A DNA stretch of 64,000 nt from Kineothrix sp. MSJ-39 (GTDB lineage: Bacteria > Bacillota > Clostridia > Lachnospirales > Lachnospiraceae). The first letter of the stretch is position 1; each line of letters begins with the position of its first letter. The stretch covers positions 33,963 to 97,962 of the forward strand of contig NZ_JAHLPN010000013.1 in assembly GCF_018917935.1 (NCBI RefSeq). Direction: 5' to 3'. Below the pieces are notes generated by a model. That model had not been told where the DNA came from and made no database searches. It was given only the letters and a program-made list of their open reading frames with translations. This document shows, one piece after another, positions 50,158 through 58,224 of the stretch. The position numbers were made by a program, and so were the translations under genes.

Positions 50158-52185
50158 TTACTGCTTTTTTCTTCCCTTTTTTTCAAGTAAAAACCATCCC
50201 AGTCCGATTCCGACACATGCCACACCTATAAGCAGCAGATAATCGGACAATGCATAACTGCTCTTTGTCAGGATCGGGACTGCATGACTTGCCTCGTCAC
50301 TATACTTCATGACAATTACCGATACCAGATTATTGCAGAAATGCATCAGCATCGAACAGAATATGCTGCCTGTTTTTTCTACCACATATACCAGCATAAA
50401 ACCAAGCAGTGCTGTTGTAAAGAACTTTGACAGGCTCATATGATAAATGCCGAAGATCGCTGCTGTCACAAGCATGGCAGGCAGCGTGCGCCATCTTCTC
50501 TTTAATGTACCGAAAATAAAGCCGCGGAACATCAGCTCCTCTCCGACCGCAGGCATGACCGCCATCACAAGCACCAGCACCCAGAAAGGCTGCTTGACAT
50601 ACTCTGCCATCGTATCCGCCATCGACTGTGTGCTTTCCGGAAATACTCTTGTCAGTAAGACTGCCAGGATACACATGAGGCTGAAGCCGCCGATCCATAC
50701 CAAAAGCGCTGCCAGAACATGTAATACCTTTGGCATTTGCAGCGACAATACTTTCTTAAAGTCAGCTTTCAGATACCACAGGTAGAGAAGCGGGAACACA
50801 AGAATCAGAAGCTGTACCACAACCGTTCCGTAAAATCCCATTTTGAGCTGTGCTGCCGTTCCCACATAAAAGATCAGCAAAAGTTCCACACAGATGAGTA
50901 CAATAACATCGCCGATCCCCGGTATCTGCCCTTTCTGCATTTCGCTTCTCGGCGTAAACAGTTTCAGGGAAGACATGCCTTCTGAAAACAGGACTGCCTC
51001 ACTGTTATAGATCTTTCCAAGAATCAATACTGCCAGTAAGCTGTAGACAATATTACTTAACAGCACGATGCCAAACAGTGCATAGTTGTAGCTGAACGAG
51101 AACAGTTGCACGATCATGAGTGAAATATTCACGATCGGAATTGCCGCCGTTACCTCTGTCAGTTCTATATTCGGAACCATCGTGACCAGACTGCCGAACA
51201 TAAATACAAGCATCATCGGTGTGATATAATTATTTGCCTCTTTAAAGCTCTTTGCAAAAATACAGATACAGAGACTGACTGCTGTTACAAACAGGGCAAA
51301 AAATACCATGACAAGCAGGGTAAACAGGATCGCCGGAAGGAATGTCGCATAGTTGATCGTTACCGATCCCATACCTTCCATCATATAACTGAACATGAAG
51401 CCAAATGCCGCTCCCATGGATACAATATTTAAAATTGCCGATACACAAGCGATTACAGATACCGCCAGGAATTTGCTCATGATCAGTTCAAAGTTAGTCA
51501 CAGGTAACGTCAGAAGTGTTTCGAGCGTACCACGTTCCTTCTCTCCTGCAGTCACATCGATCGCCGGATAGATCGCCCCCATCATAATGCTGATGATCAC
51601 AAGCATTGGCACGATATCGCCGAGCATATTGCCCATCGTCTGTTCCGTGGAAGAATAATTGACTTCTTCATAGCGGATCGGATTTAAGATTTCATCCGCA
51701 TCCAGTCCAAGCTGCTGCACCTTCTGTTTCTGGAGCTGTTTATTATAATCCTCCAGAAGTTCTTTCAGCGCAGAAGCAGCAATCCCCGAATCATCCTTTG
51801 CTTCCAGATAGTAGATCCGGTACGGATCCTTCTGCGTTTCTTCATAAGAAAGCACCGCATCGTAGTCGCCGTCCTTCAGTGCCTGTTCGATTGTTTTATC
51901 TGCAGCAAACGCTTCTGCGCTGATCTGATAAGAAAAGGTATCGCCGTCCTTTTCCAGCAGGTCTGTCAGCGTCTGCTCCCGCTCCTGCCCCAGATCTGCA
52001 AATGCCACCTGATATGTCGTTTCCTCCTGTGACTGTGTGATCGCAGAAAGCAGAAGTGTCATACCGACGATCATCAGCGGATACAGAAGAAGAGGAAGAA
52101 GCACCATCATGCACATTGTCTTTTTATCGCGGAATATATCCGTCAGTTCTCTTTTTAAGAGTGCTTTTATTTTATTTGGATTCAT
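50158..52185 (-). CDS. ABC-2 permease fused to a CPBP intramembrane protease
   Basis: The 675-residue membrane protein has two parts. Residues 1-400 are an ABC-2/NatB-type permease: one N-terminal helix, a large extracytoplasmic loop (about 45-185), then AGEKERGTLETLLTLPVTNFELIMSKFLAV and further helices. Residues about 420-670 form a CPBP (Abi/CAAX-like) domain with EELMFRGFIFG, FGIYHMSLSKF and a final HFCNN, the three metal-site motifs. The ATG at 52185 follows GGAG. Such fusions occur in Firmicutes. With the ATPase upstream it forms an exporter, perhaps for a small peptide or sodium; the protease may process or protect against it. The substrate is unknown. Confidence 0.88.
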   Translation of the reverse strand: MNPNKIKALLKRELTDIFRDKKTMCMMVLLPLLLYPLMIVGMTLLLSAITQSQEETTYQVAFADLGQEREQTLTDLLEKDGDTFSYQISAEAFAADKTIEQALKDGDYDAVLSYEETQKDPYRIYYLEAKDDSGIAASALKELLEDYNKQLQKQKVQQLGLDADEILNPIRYEEVNYSSTEQTMGNMLGDIVPMLVIISIMMGAIYPAIDVTAGEKERGTLETLLTLPVTNFELIMSKFLAVSVIACVSAILNIVSMGAAFGFMFSYMMEGMGSVTINYATFLPAILFTLLVMVFFALFVTAVSLCICIFAKSFKEANNYITPMMLVFMFGSLVTMVPNIELTEVTAAIPIVNISLMIVQLFSFSYNYALFGIVLLSNIVYSLLAVLILGKIYNSEAVLFSEGMSSLKLFTPRSEMQKGQIPGIGDVIVLICVELLLIFYVGTAAQLKMGFYGTVVVQLLILVFPLLYLWYLKADFKKVLSLQMPKVLHVLAALLVWIGGFSLMCILAVLLTRVFPESTQSMADTMAEYVKQPFWVLVLVMAVMPAVGEELMFRGFIFGTLKRRWRTLPAMLVTAAIFGIYHMSLSKFFTTALLGFMLVYVVEKTGSIFCSMLMHFCNNLVSVIVMKYSDEASHAVPILTKSSYALSDYLLLIGVACVGIGLGWFLLEKKGRKKQ

Positions 52186-52201
52186 ACTGTCTCCTTTTTC
52201 C

Positions 52202-52996
52202 TTATCTACCCATATACAGTCTGCCAAACGCTTCCCTGAGCGACCCGGTCTGCGTCTGTTCCATGATCTCTGCAGGGCTTCCTTCGATCATGATCTTTCC
52301 TTGATCGATCATGATGATGCGGTCACATAAAAACTGTGCTTCCTCCAGATAATGTGTTGAATACAGCACGGTCTTTCCTGCTTCCTTCTGTTGTTTCATA
52401 AAGGTAACGATCGCATCTGAACTCAGGATATCCAGTCCAAGCGTCGGTTCATCAAATATGTAAATAGCAGGAGAATGGATCAGACAACGGGCGATCGAAG
52501 CACGCTGCGTCTGGCCGGTTGAAAGCTTTTCAATGCGGTTATCAATAAAAGCTCCCATATCCAGCACCTGTATGATCTCTTCTATCCGGTTTTCCACGGC
52601 TTCCTTTGACATGCCGTAGATCTCGCCCAGCATACGGAGCATCTCACGTGTCGAAAGCCTGTGATACAGCTTTGTATTGCCGGAAAGATAGCCGATGTTC
52701 TGCTTGATCCGCACCGGATCCGTCATCTGCTCTCCCGCTTCATCTGTCAGGATCACACGCCCTTCCGTTGGCTCCATCAGTGTACCGAGCATCCGGAGAA
52801 GCGTGGTCTTACCGGCTCCGTTCGGCCCTAAAATCCCAACGATTTCTCCCTGCGTAACAGAAAACGAGATATGATCCACTGCATAAAATTCTTCTTTTTT
52901 GGTCTGCTTTTTCTTCTGTTTTGCCTGCCCGCTTTCCGCTGCATCGGGCTGCACCGTTCTGGTGAACTTTTTAGTGAGATTTTCTACTGTTATCAT
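52202..52996 (-). CDS. ABC transporter ATP-binding protein (NatA-like)
   Basis: A 264-residue ATPase with Walker [18 protein letters not shown] (about 54-70), Q-loop region, signature [15 protein letters not shown], Walker [13 protein letters not shown] and H-loop [10 protein letters not shown] Lys/Gln-rich stretch of about 20 residues ([13 protein letters not shown]) is inserted near residues 20-35, between the first two strands. I chose the ATG at 52996 (GGAAAAGC upstream), as longer versions would only extend into trmD. It overlaps trmD by 26 bases and is 16 bases ahead of the permease-protease gene. Confidence 0.9.
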   Translation of the reverse strand: MITVENLTKKFTRTVQPDAAESGQAKQKKKQTKKEEFYAVDHISFSVTQGEIVGILGPNGAGKTTLLRMLGTLMEPTEGRVILTDEAGEQMTDPVRIKQNIGYLSGNTKLYHRLSTREMLRMLGEIYGMSKEAVENRIEEIIQVLDMGAFIDNRIEKLSTGQTQRASIARCLIHSPAIYIFDEPTLGLDILSSDAIVTFMKQQKEAGKTVLYSTHYLEEAQFLCDRIIMIDQGKIMIEGSPAEIMEQTQTGSLREAFGRLYMGR

Positions 52997-53681
52997 GCTT
53001 TTCCAGCCACCTTTCCCACAGATCCGGCCGTCTTTCCTTCGTCCGCTCCATGGACTGCTCCAGACGCCACTTTTCCACATTTGCATGGTGCCCCGACAAA
53101 AGGATCGGCGGGACTTTTTTCCCATGCCATTCCTCCGGTCTGGAATACTGCGGATATTCCAGAAGACCATCCGTAAATGATTCCGTCTGTGCACTGTCTT
53201 CATTATTCAGAACGCCCGGTACCAGACGGGAAATCGTATCAATCATGACCATCGCCGGAAGCTCTCCGCCTGTCAGCACATAATCTCCGATGGAAAGATA
53301 GTCTGTGACAACTTCTTCCAGCACTCTTTCATCAATGCCTTCATAATGGCCGCAGAGGAAAATCAGTTCTTCTTCCTGCGAAAGCTCCTGCGCCTTTTCC
53401 TGCGTAAACGTCTGTCCCTGCGGCGTCATGTAAATGACTCTGGTCGGTTTGTCTCCCTTTACCGCCATACAGGCATCATATACAGGCTGTGCCTGCATGA
53501 GCATGCCCGCTCCGCCGCCATACGGATAATCGTCTACTTTTCCGTGTTTTTCCGTTGTATAATCCCTGATATTGACTGCATTGATGGAAAGCAGCCCTTT
53601 CGCCGCAGCCCTTCCGATAATACTTGTGTTGAGTCCCTGTTCTACCATTTCAGGGAATAAAGTTAAAATGTGAAATTTCAT
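52971..53681 (-). CDS. trmD: tRNA (guanine-N1)-methyltransferase
   Basis: The 236-residue SPOUT-class methyltransferase modifies G37 of tRNAs. It has [42 protein letters not shown] and the knotted SAM site [19 protein letters not shown], and ends with the usual RRPDLWERW. The ATG at 53681 follows AAAGGAAATAAT. Normally trmD directly follows rimM; here two extra genes and a two-hairpin element separate them. Confidence 0.96.
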   Translation of the reverse strand: MKFHILTLFPEMVEQGLNTSIIGRAAAKGLLSINAVNIRDYTTEKHGKVDDYPYGGGAGMLMQAQPVYDACMAVKGDKPTRVIYMTPQGQTFTQEKAQELSQEEELIFLCGHYEGIDERVLEEVVTDYLSIGDYVLTGGELPAMVMIDTISRLVPGVLNNEDSAQTESFTDGLLEYPQYSRPEEWHGKKVPPILLSGHHANVEKWRLEQSMERTKERRPDLWERWLEKHDNSRKSH

Positions 53682-53705
53682 ATTATTTCCTTTCGCATGT
53701 TGTCT

Positions 53706-53758
53706 ATAACCTGCTTTGCAGGTTATTTGGTCGCACATTTGCTTCGCAAATATGTGAC
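53706..53758. repeat. Two-hairpin intergenic palindromic element, copy 3
   Basis: Hairpin A ATAACCTGC-TTT-GCAGGTTAT (53706-53726) and hairpin B GTCGCACATTTGC-TTC-GCAAATATGTGAC (53730-53758). Hairpin B has the same sequence as copy 1 at 28830-28858 apart from orientation and the loop. It fills the gap between trmD and the DUF3169-family gene. Confidence 0.8.
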
Positions 53759-53774
53759 AAGCGATGCATGACAT

Positions 53775-54638
53775 TTAAAATGACAGTGGATTTCCACCGG
53801 CGGCACTTCCCGCTTCATTCTGCGACTTGGAAAGCCTTTTGCTTTCTGCTGCATAGGAAACTGCCAGTGTCATCCAGATTGCAGATACGATCGTAACCGG
53901 CCAAAGACTGATCTTCAGTACCATGGCAAGCACTGTAAATACTGTCCACAAAGTAAGGCAGAGGTAATTCGTCACCTTATATGCATGGAATGCTGCCTTA
54001 TAGATCATCTGCTGTTCCATTTCATCGCAGCTTTCGATCCACTTCTTCTGGAACTTCATATCATATACACTGCCTGACTTCTCCGGATTGACGATTTTTA
54101 AAAAATCCACTGCATTTTTCTGCTGTGTAACCGATGCAACGATTGTAACGATCAACATGATCAGTGCAAACAACAGCATCAGATGACTCATTCCATCATA
54201 ATAAATATCCGCATAAAAAGAAACCGAAAAACTGAAATAATTGAAAATTGTGACATAAGAAATGAGATTCATTCCCGTTCCGATCCGCTTATCGGACGTT
54301 TCATTCCATATTTCAAATGCTTCATCGTCATAATTCTGTGCCTGTTTCCATTCTTCTTTGCTCTTTTTCAGTGCCCATGCCATATAACCAAAAGCAATGA
54401 CAGATACGATCAGCATCAATACCGGCAGTCCGTTTCCGGCGATCGTTCCGATCCGTTCTCCCAGCCATGCTGCCATCTCTCCTTTATCATATCCGCTTTG
54501 CAGCCACGTGCCAAACCCTCCAAGGAAACCGCCCAGCAGGCAGGCACAGCATATAATGGCGATAAACGGTCCCTTTGCTTTTTTATTCTGTTGTATATTT
54601 TCCTGTTCTTTTGTCATCATTTCATTTTCTGTTTTCAT
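53775..54638 (-). CDS. DUF3169-family integral membrane protein
   Basis: A 287-residue protein with six predicted membrane helices (starts near 24, 70, 125, 150, 220 and 240), a long loop with WKQAQNYDDEAFEIWNETSDKRIGTGMNLI and a cytoplasmic segment with QKKWIESCDEMEQQMIYKAAFHAYKVTN, typical of DUF3169. This family is commonly paired with a small XRE regulator, as here (3 bases after its gene). Its biochemical function is not known. The two genes are inserted between rimM and trmD, which are contiguous in most Firmicutes. Confidence 0.78.
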   Translation of the reverse strand: MKTENEMMTKEQENIQQNKKAKGPFIAIICCACLLGGFLGGFGTWLQSGYDKGEMAAWLGERIGTIAGNGLPVLMLIVSVIAFGYMAWALKKSKEEWKQAQNYDDEAFEIWNETSDKRIGTGMNLISYVTIFNYFSFSVSFYADIYYDGMSHLMLLFALIMLIVTIVASVTQQKNAVDFLKIVNPEKSGSVYDMKFQKKWIESCDEMEQQMIYKAAFHAYKVTNYLCLTLWTVFTVLAMVLKISLWPVTIVSAIWMTLAVSYAAESKRLSKSQNEAGSAAGGNPLSF

Positions 54639-54641
54639 ACC

Positions 54642-54848
54642 CTATTCCTCTTCTTCATACTGAAAAATATCTTCTACCTTTGCATTGCATACTTTTGCGA
54701 TCTTCAGTGCCAGTGTGACCGACGGCGAATAATCGCCACGCTCAATCTGGCTGATCGTCTGCCTCGATGTCCCGACCAGCTGTCCCATCTGCTGCTGGTT
54801 CACATCCAGCCGGACACGGTATTCCTTCAAGTGATTCCTGAGTGGCAT
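54642..54848 (-). CDS. Small XRE-family transcriptional regulator
   Basis: This 68-residue helix-turn-helix protein (LKEYRVRLDVNQQQMGQLVGTSRQTISQIERGDYSPSVTLALKIAKVCNAKVEDIF) is almost only the DNA-binding domain, like many regulators of DUF3169 or drug-efflux genes. The ATG at 54848 follows GGAG at 9 bases. Upstream, TGACAA dyads overlap its promoter, so it probably represses itself and the membrane gene. Confidence 0.9.
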   Translation of the reverse strand: MPLRNHLKEYRVRLDVNQQQMGQLVGTSRQTISQIERGDYSPSVTLALKIAKVCNAKVEDIFQYEEEE

Positions 54849-54878
54849 ATTCCCGATCTCCTTTCCTATCATTTATTA

Positions 54879-54973
54879 TGACAAGTATTTTTATCATTAT
54901 GACAATTTCTTTTTTCATTTTGACAACTATCTTTGTCATGCATTAAATATATCACTGACAACTATTCTTGTCA
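54879..54973 (-). promoter_or_regulatory. Operator array of the XRE regulator
   Basis: TGACAA occurs on the plus strand at 54879, 54900, 54921 and 54956 (21, 21 and 35 bases apart). The last two are parts of near-identical dyads TGACAA-N6-TTGTCA (54921-54938 and 54956-54973). One dyad covers the -35 box and the other the likely start point, a classic repressor layout. Confidence 0.65.
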
Positions 54974-54974
54974 A
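54946..54974 (-). promoter_or_regulatory. Predicted sigma-A promoter of the XRE-DUF3169 unit
   Basis: Minus-strand TTGACA (54969-54974), 17 bases, TATATT (54946-54951). The -35 box is embedded in the upstream dyad. Confidence 0.7.
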
Positions 54975-55121
54975 GAATAATTTACACATAAATGTAAATA
55001 AATTTAAATTATGATACAATCTGCATTTACCACAGAGACGAGATACGCTCTGCGAATCTCGCTCTGATTAGCGGTCGTCAAATGCATCGCATAAATGCGT
55101 GCATTTTCCTCGTCGCCATAA

Positions 55122-55170
55122 CAAAAAACCGGGAAGCGTCTATGTTTTCCAAACACAAACCACTTCCCGG
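55122..55170 (-). terminator. Terminator after rimM
   Basis: CCGGGAAG (55129-55136) pairs with CTTCCCGG (55163-55170) around a 26-base loop; on the minus strand a TTTTTTG run follows. It closes the ylxM-to-rimM operon, so trmD is transcriptionally separated from rimM. Confidence 0.82.
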
Positions 55171-55223
55171 CATATTTTACTTCTCTATCACTTTTTCACT
55201 TCTCATCACAGAATATTCGGTTA

Positions 55224-55739
55224 TCAACCTTCATCGAGCAGCCCCGGCAGTACATATACCTGCATCGTTCTCTGTTCCATATCGACGGAAAGAATGCAGT
55301 CTTTGATCGCCGGAAGCAATACTTCACCGCCATCTGCCAATGCCACAACATACACATCATTTGCACCTGTCTGCAGTACATCGCTGATGCTGCCAAGCTC
55401 TGTCCCATCCTCTTTAGTCACTGTCATTCCGATCAGATCCGCAATAAAATACTCATCTTTTTTCAGCTTTACCGCATTTTCTCTCGTCACATACAGATTT
55501 TTCTTCACAAATTTCTCTATCTCATTGATATTGTCATATCCCTTAAATTTCAAGATCACAAACTGTTTAAAAAACTTAACCGATTCCACTTCCAGATCCA
55601 GCTTGTCACGTCCCAGATCCAGGATCAGACGGATCCCCTTTTTAAATCGGCTGACATCATCCGTCAGCGGAAATACTTTCACTTCTCCCCGGATGCCATG
55701 TGTCTGTGTAATGGCTCCTACCTGTAATAAATCTTCCAT
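55224..55739 (-). CDS. rimM: Ribosome maturation factor RimM
   Basis: The 171-residue factor for 30S assembly starts MEDLLQVGAITQTHGIRGEVKVFPLTDD, the RimM signature, with an N-terminal beta-barrel and the PRC-barrel domain (DLIGMTVTKEDGTELGSISDVLQTGANDVYVV, LLPAIKDCILSVDMEQRTMQV). The length is typical. It is the last gene before a strong terminator. Confidence 0.95.
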   Translation of the reverse strand: MEDLLQVGAITQTHGIRGEVKVFPLTDDVSRFKKGIRLILDLGRDKLDLEVESVKFFKQFVILKFKGYDNINEIEKFVKKNLYVTRENAVKLKKDEYFIADLIGMTVTKEDGTELGSISDVLQTGANDVYVVALADGGEVLLPAIKDCILSVDMEQRTMQVYVLPGLLDEG

Positions 55740-55756
55740 TCGTTTTCCTCACTTTA

Positions 55757-55823
55757 TATCATAGAAAAATCCCATAAATTTTCTATGATATGAACAGAGC
55801 AGAATGATACTCTCATTCTGCTC
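55757..55823. repeat. Two hairpins between khpA and rimM
   Basis: TATCATAGAAAA (55757-55768) pairs perfectly with TTTTCTATGATA (55779-55790), and GAGCAGAATGA (55797-55807) with TCATTCTGCTC (55813-55823). Neither has a T-run on the minus strand, so they may be processing or stability elements within the operon mRNA. Confidence 0.55.
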
Positions 55824-55840
55824 ATTGATTCACGTACTTA

Positions 55841-56068
55841 TCAGATGATTTCCACATCCACTTTCTTATTGTCTCCTAAAGAGGCTGCCTTGACTACAGA
55901 ACGGATTGCTTTTGCAATTCTTCCCTGTTTTCCAATGACCTTGCCCATATCGGAAGCAGCAACATGAAGTTCGATCGTTACATTCTTTCCTTCTTCTTTT
56001 TCTGTTACTACCACTTCGTCAGGATTGTCAACAAGAGCTTTAGCGATTACTTCCACTAATTCTTTCAT
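55841..56068 (-). CDS. khpA: KhpA-type KH-domain RNA-binding protein
   Basis: A 75-residue single KH domain with the G-K-Q-G core (DMGKVIGKQGRIAKAIRSVVKAAS, about 38-61). KhpA works with KhpB (Jag) in RNA binding and cell-size control in related bacteria. The ATG at 56068 follows GGAGGTG. Its place between rpsP and rimM is the standard arrangement. Confidence 0.94.
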   Translation of the reverse strand: MKELVEVIAKALVDNPDEVVVTEKEEGKNVTIELHVAASDMGKVIGKQGRIAKAIRSVVKAASLGDNKKVDVEII

Positions 56069-56105
56069 AATCCACACCTCCAAAGTGTCATGACAAAACT
56101 AGCAC

Positions 56106-56351
56106 TTATTTCTGGATGCCAGCCTGTTTGAAGATCTTGTTAACTGCTGCAGTTGGCTGTGCGCCGGTTGCAAGCCATTTCTTAGCTAACTCCTCATTTA
56201 CTTTGCATGTGCTTGGATCTGTGTTAGGATCAAAAGTACCGATTTCTTCGATGAATCTACCATCTCTAGGTGCTCTGGAATCTGCTACGATGATTCTGTA
56301 GTAAGGAGCTTTCTTCTGTCCCATTCTTCTTAATCTGATTTTTACTGCCAT
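56106..56351 (-). CDS. rpsP: Ribosomal protein S16
   Basis: The 81-residue protein starts [46 protein letters not shown] and ends with [20 protein letters not shown], the S16 profile. The ATG at 56351 follows GGAGGAAAAAGA. It follows ffh and precedes khpA. Confidence 0.97.
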   Translation of the reverse strand: MAVKIRLRRMGQKKAPYYRIIVADSRAPRDGRFIEEIGTFDPNTDPSTCKVNEELAKKWLATGAQPTAAVNKIFKQAGIQK

Positions 56352-56456
56352 TTCTTTTTCCTCCACATAAACTTCATCCTGTCCGGATGTTTTTCTTTTT
56401 GAAACCCGTACCGGATTATCCGATCCGGGAAACTACACATTTCTTATTTATATAAA

Positions 56457-57824
56457 TTAAAATGGTAATTTCATACCGCCAAAACCGCCGAATCCTCTGC
56501 GGCCTTTTTTGCCTCCCATCATACCGGGAAGCTGCTTCATCATCTTCTGGCTCTGTTCAAACTGCTTGATGAAGCGGTTTACAACTGCGATGTCCACACC
56601 TGCGCCTTTTGCGATCCTGTGTTTTCTGCTCGGATTTAAGAGCTTCGGATTCTGTCTTTCCTCCACTGTCATGGAAAGAACAATCGCTTCCATACGTGCC
56701 ATCTGCTTCTCATCAATGGCTCCTTCCAGATCTGCGCCGCTGATCCCCATACCGGGCATCATGCTCAAAATAGAAGAAAGACCTCCCATTTTACGCATCT
56801 GCTTCATGCTTTCCAGGTAATCCTCAAAGTCGAATTTACCCTTCTTCATCTTGGCAGCCATCTGCTTTTCTTTTTCCTCATCGATGTCCATGCTTTCCTG
56901 CGCTTTTTCGATCAGTGTCAGCACATCACCCATTCCGAGGATTCTGTTTGCCATACGATCCGGATAAAACTGCTCCAGATCGGAAAGCTTCTCACCCATA
57001 CCTGCGTAGAAGATCGGTTTACCGGTCACAGCCTTAACGGATAATGCTGCACCGCCTCTGGAATCGCCATCCATCTTGGACAGGATCACACCGTCGATCC
57101 CGACTTTTTCATCAAACTCTTTTGCGACATTGACCGCATCCTGACCGGTCATGACATCGACAACCAGTATTGTCTGATGTACTTCTACGTTTTCCTTGAT
57201 CTCTTTCAGCTCTGTCATCATCTGCTCATCAATATGCAGACGACCGGCTGTATCAAGGATCACCAGATTATGTCCATTCTTCTGTGCATGCTCGATTGCT
57301 GCTTTTGCAATGTCAACCGGGCTCTGGTTCTCTCCCATGGAGAAGACATCCACGCCCTGTTTCTCACCGTTGACCTGCAACTGTTTGATCGCTGCCGGTC
57401 TGTATACATCACATGCTACCAGAAGACATTTTTTTCCTTTTTGTTTAAACTTGCCTGCGAGCTTTGCAGTTGTTGTCGTCTTACCTGCACCCTGCAGACC
57501 ACACATCATCAGCACCGTAATGGCTTTTCCGGGCTGAAGCTGTATTTCGGCAGATTCACTTCCCATCAGCGCGATCAGTTCTTCATTTACGATCTTGATC
57601 ACCATCTGACCGGGATTTAAACCATTCATGACATCCGCACCAATGGCTCTTTCTTCTACCGTCTTGATGAACTGCTTTACGACCTTGAAGTTGACATCGG
57701 CTTCCAAAAGTGCCATCTTGACTTCTTTCAGAGCTGCCTTGACATCTTCTTCCGTCAGACGACCTTTACTGCGGAGATTTTTGAATACGTTCTGCAGTTT
57801 TTCCGTTAAACTTTCAAATGCCAT
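56457..57824 (-). CDS. ffh: Signal recognition particle GTPase Ffh
   Basis: The 455-residue SRP54 protein has an N domain, G domain with MCGLQGAGKTTTTAKLAG (near 108), DTAGRLHIDEQMM, LSKMDGDSRGGAALS and GMGEKLSDLEQF, then an M domain rich in Met (SILSMMPGMG, MKQLPGMMGGKKG). It binds SRP RNA and signal sequences. It is 3 bases downstream of ylxM. Confidence 0.97.
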   Translation of the reverse strand: MAFESLTEKLQNVFKNLRSKGRLTEEDVKAALKEVKMALLEADVNFKVVKQFIKTVEERAIGADVMNGLNPGQMVIKIVNEELIALMGSESAEIQLQPGKAITVLMMCGLQGAGKTTTTAKLAGKFKQKGKKCLLVACDVYRPAAIKQLQVNGEKQGVDVFSMGENQSPVDIAKAAIEHAQKNGHNLVILDTAGRLHIDEQMMTELKEIKENVEVHQTILVVDVMTGQDAVNVAKEFDEKVGIDGVILSKMDGDSRGGAALSVKAVTGKPIFYAGMGEKLSDLEQFYPDRMANRILGMGDVLTLIEKAQESMDIDEEKEKQMAAKMKKGKFDFEDYLESMKQMRKMGGLSSILSMMPGMGISGADLEGAIDEKQMARMEAIVLSMTVEERQNPKLLNPSRKHRIAKGAGVDIAVVNRFIKQFEQSQKMMKQLPGMMGGKKGRRGFGGFGGMKLPF

Positions 57825-57827
57825 GTA

Positions 57828-58142
57828 TTATAGCTCCTCTAAAATCTCATCTGCGATCCTGTGTACCTCGGAAAGCTGCTCTGTTTCCTTCATGTCGTGC
57901 AAAAGTCCTTTGATCTTTGTGAACTTCTCAACCAGATGAAGCTTTTCCTCATAACCGAGCAGTATCTTGTCACACCGCTTCAGCAAATCGTGTATACCCT
58001 GTCTGGATACTTCATAAGCATCCGCAAGCTCGGAAAGAGACATATCATTATAGACCGCATCTTCATAAACGGCTCTCTGATGCTCCGTCAGAAGATCTCC
58101 GTAGAAATCATATAAAAGTCCCTGTTCAACGATTTTTTCCAT
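57828..58142 (-). CDS. ylxM: YlxM-type putative SRP regulator
   Basis: A 104-residue helix-turn-helix protein (LLYDFYGDLLTEHQRAVYEDAVYNDMSLSELADAYEVSRQGIHDLLKRCDKIL, about 9-61), sigma-70 region-4-like, followed by a coiled C-terminal part. YlxM genes lie ahead of ffh in Firmicutes. The ATG at 58142 follows AGGTGA; the promoter is 25 bases upstream. Confidence 0.92.
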   Translation of the reverse strand: MEKIVEQGLLYDFYGDLLTEHQRAVYEDAVYNDMSLSELADAYEVSRQGIHDLLKRCDKILLGYEEKLHLVEKFTKIKGLLHDMKETEQLSEVHRIADEILEEL

Positions 58143-58166
58143 AGTTTCACCTGCCACGCATGGACT

Positions 58167-58195
58167 ATCATACTACAGCGCAAATGAGGTGTCAA
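58167..58195 (-). promoter_or_regulatory. Near-consensus sigma-A promoter of the ylxM-ffh-rpsP-khpA-rimM operon
   Basis: Minus-strand TTGACA (58190-58195), 17 bases, TATGAT (58167-58172). The -35 sequence is one arm of an inverted repeat GGTGTCAAG/CTTGACACC (58188-58213) with A-rich spacer that may also stop transcripts from the RES-domain gene. Confidence 0.75.
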
Positions 58196-58224
58196 GTATT
58201 TTTTCTTGACACCCCAGGATTATC

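Larger units (their letters stand above)
54849..55223. other. 375-base gap between the XRE gene and rimM: operators, promoter, hairpins and terminator
   Basis: From left to right it holds TGACAA half-sites and dyads (54879-54973), the XRE promoter (54946-54974), an A+T-rich stretch, a GC-richer stretch with AATGCATCGCAT/ATGCGTGCATT (55080-55104), and the rimM terminator (55122-55170). I see no gene in it. Confidence 0.7.

Noticed and set aside
54642..54848. The small XRE protein as antitoxin of a toxin-antitoxin pair
   Set aside because: Its partner is a six-helix DUF3169 membrane protein with no toxin motif; this pairing is usual for regulators of that family.
58188..58213. The GGTGTCAAG/CTTGACACC repeat as an operator for ylxM
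   Set aside because: One arm is simply the -35 box and the spacer is a run of A; a weak terminator after the RES gene explains it as well.
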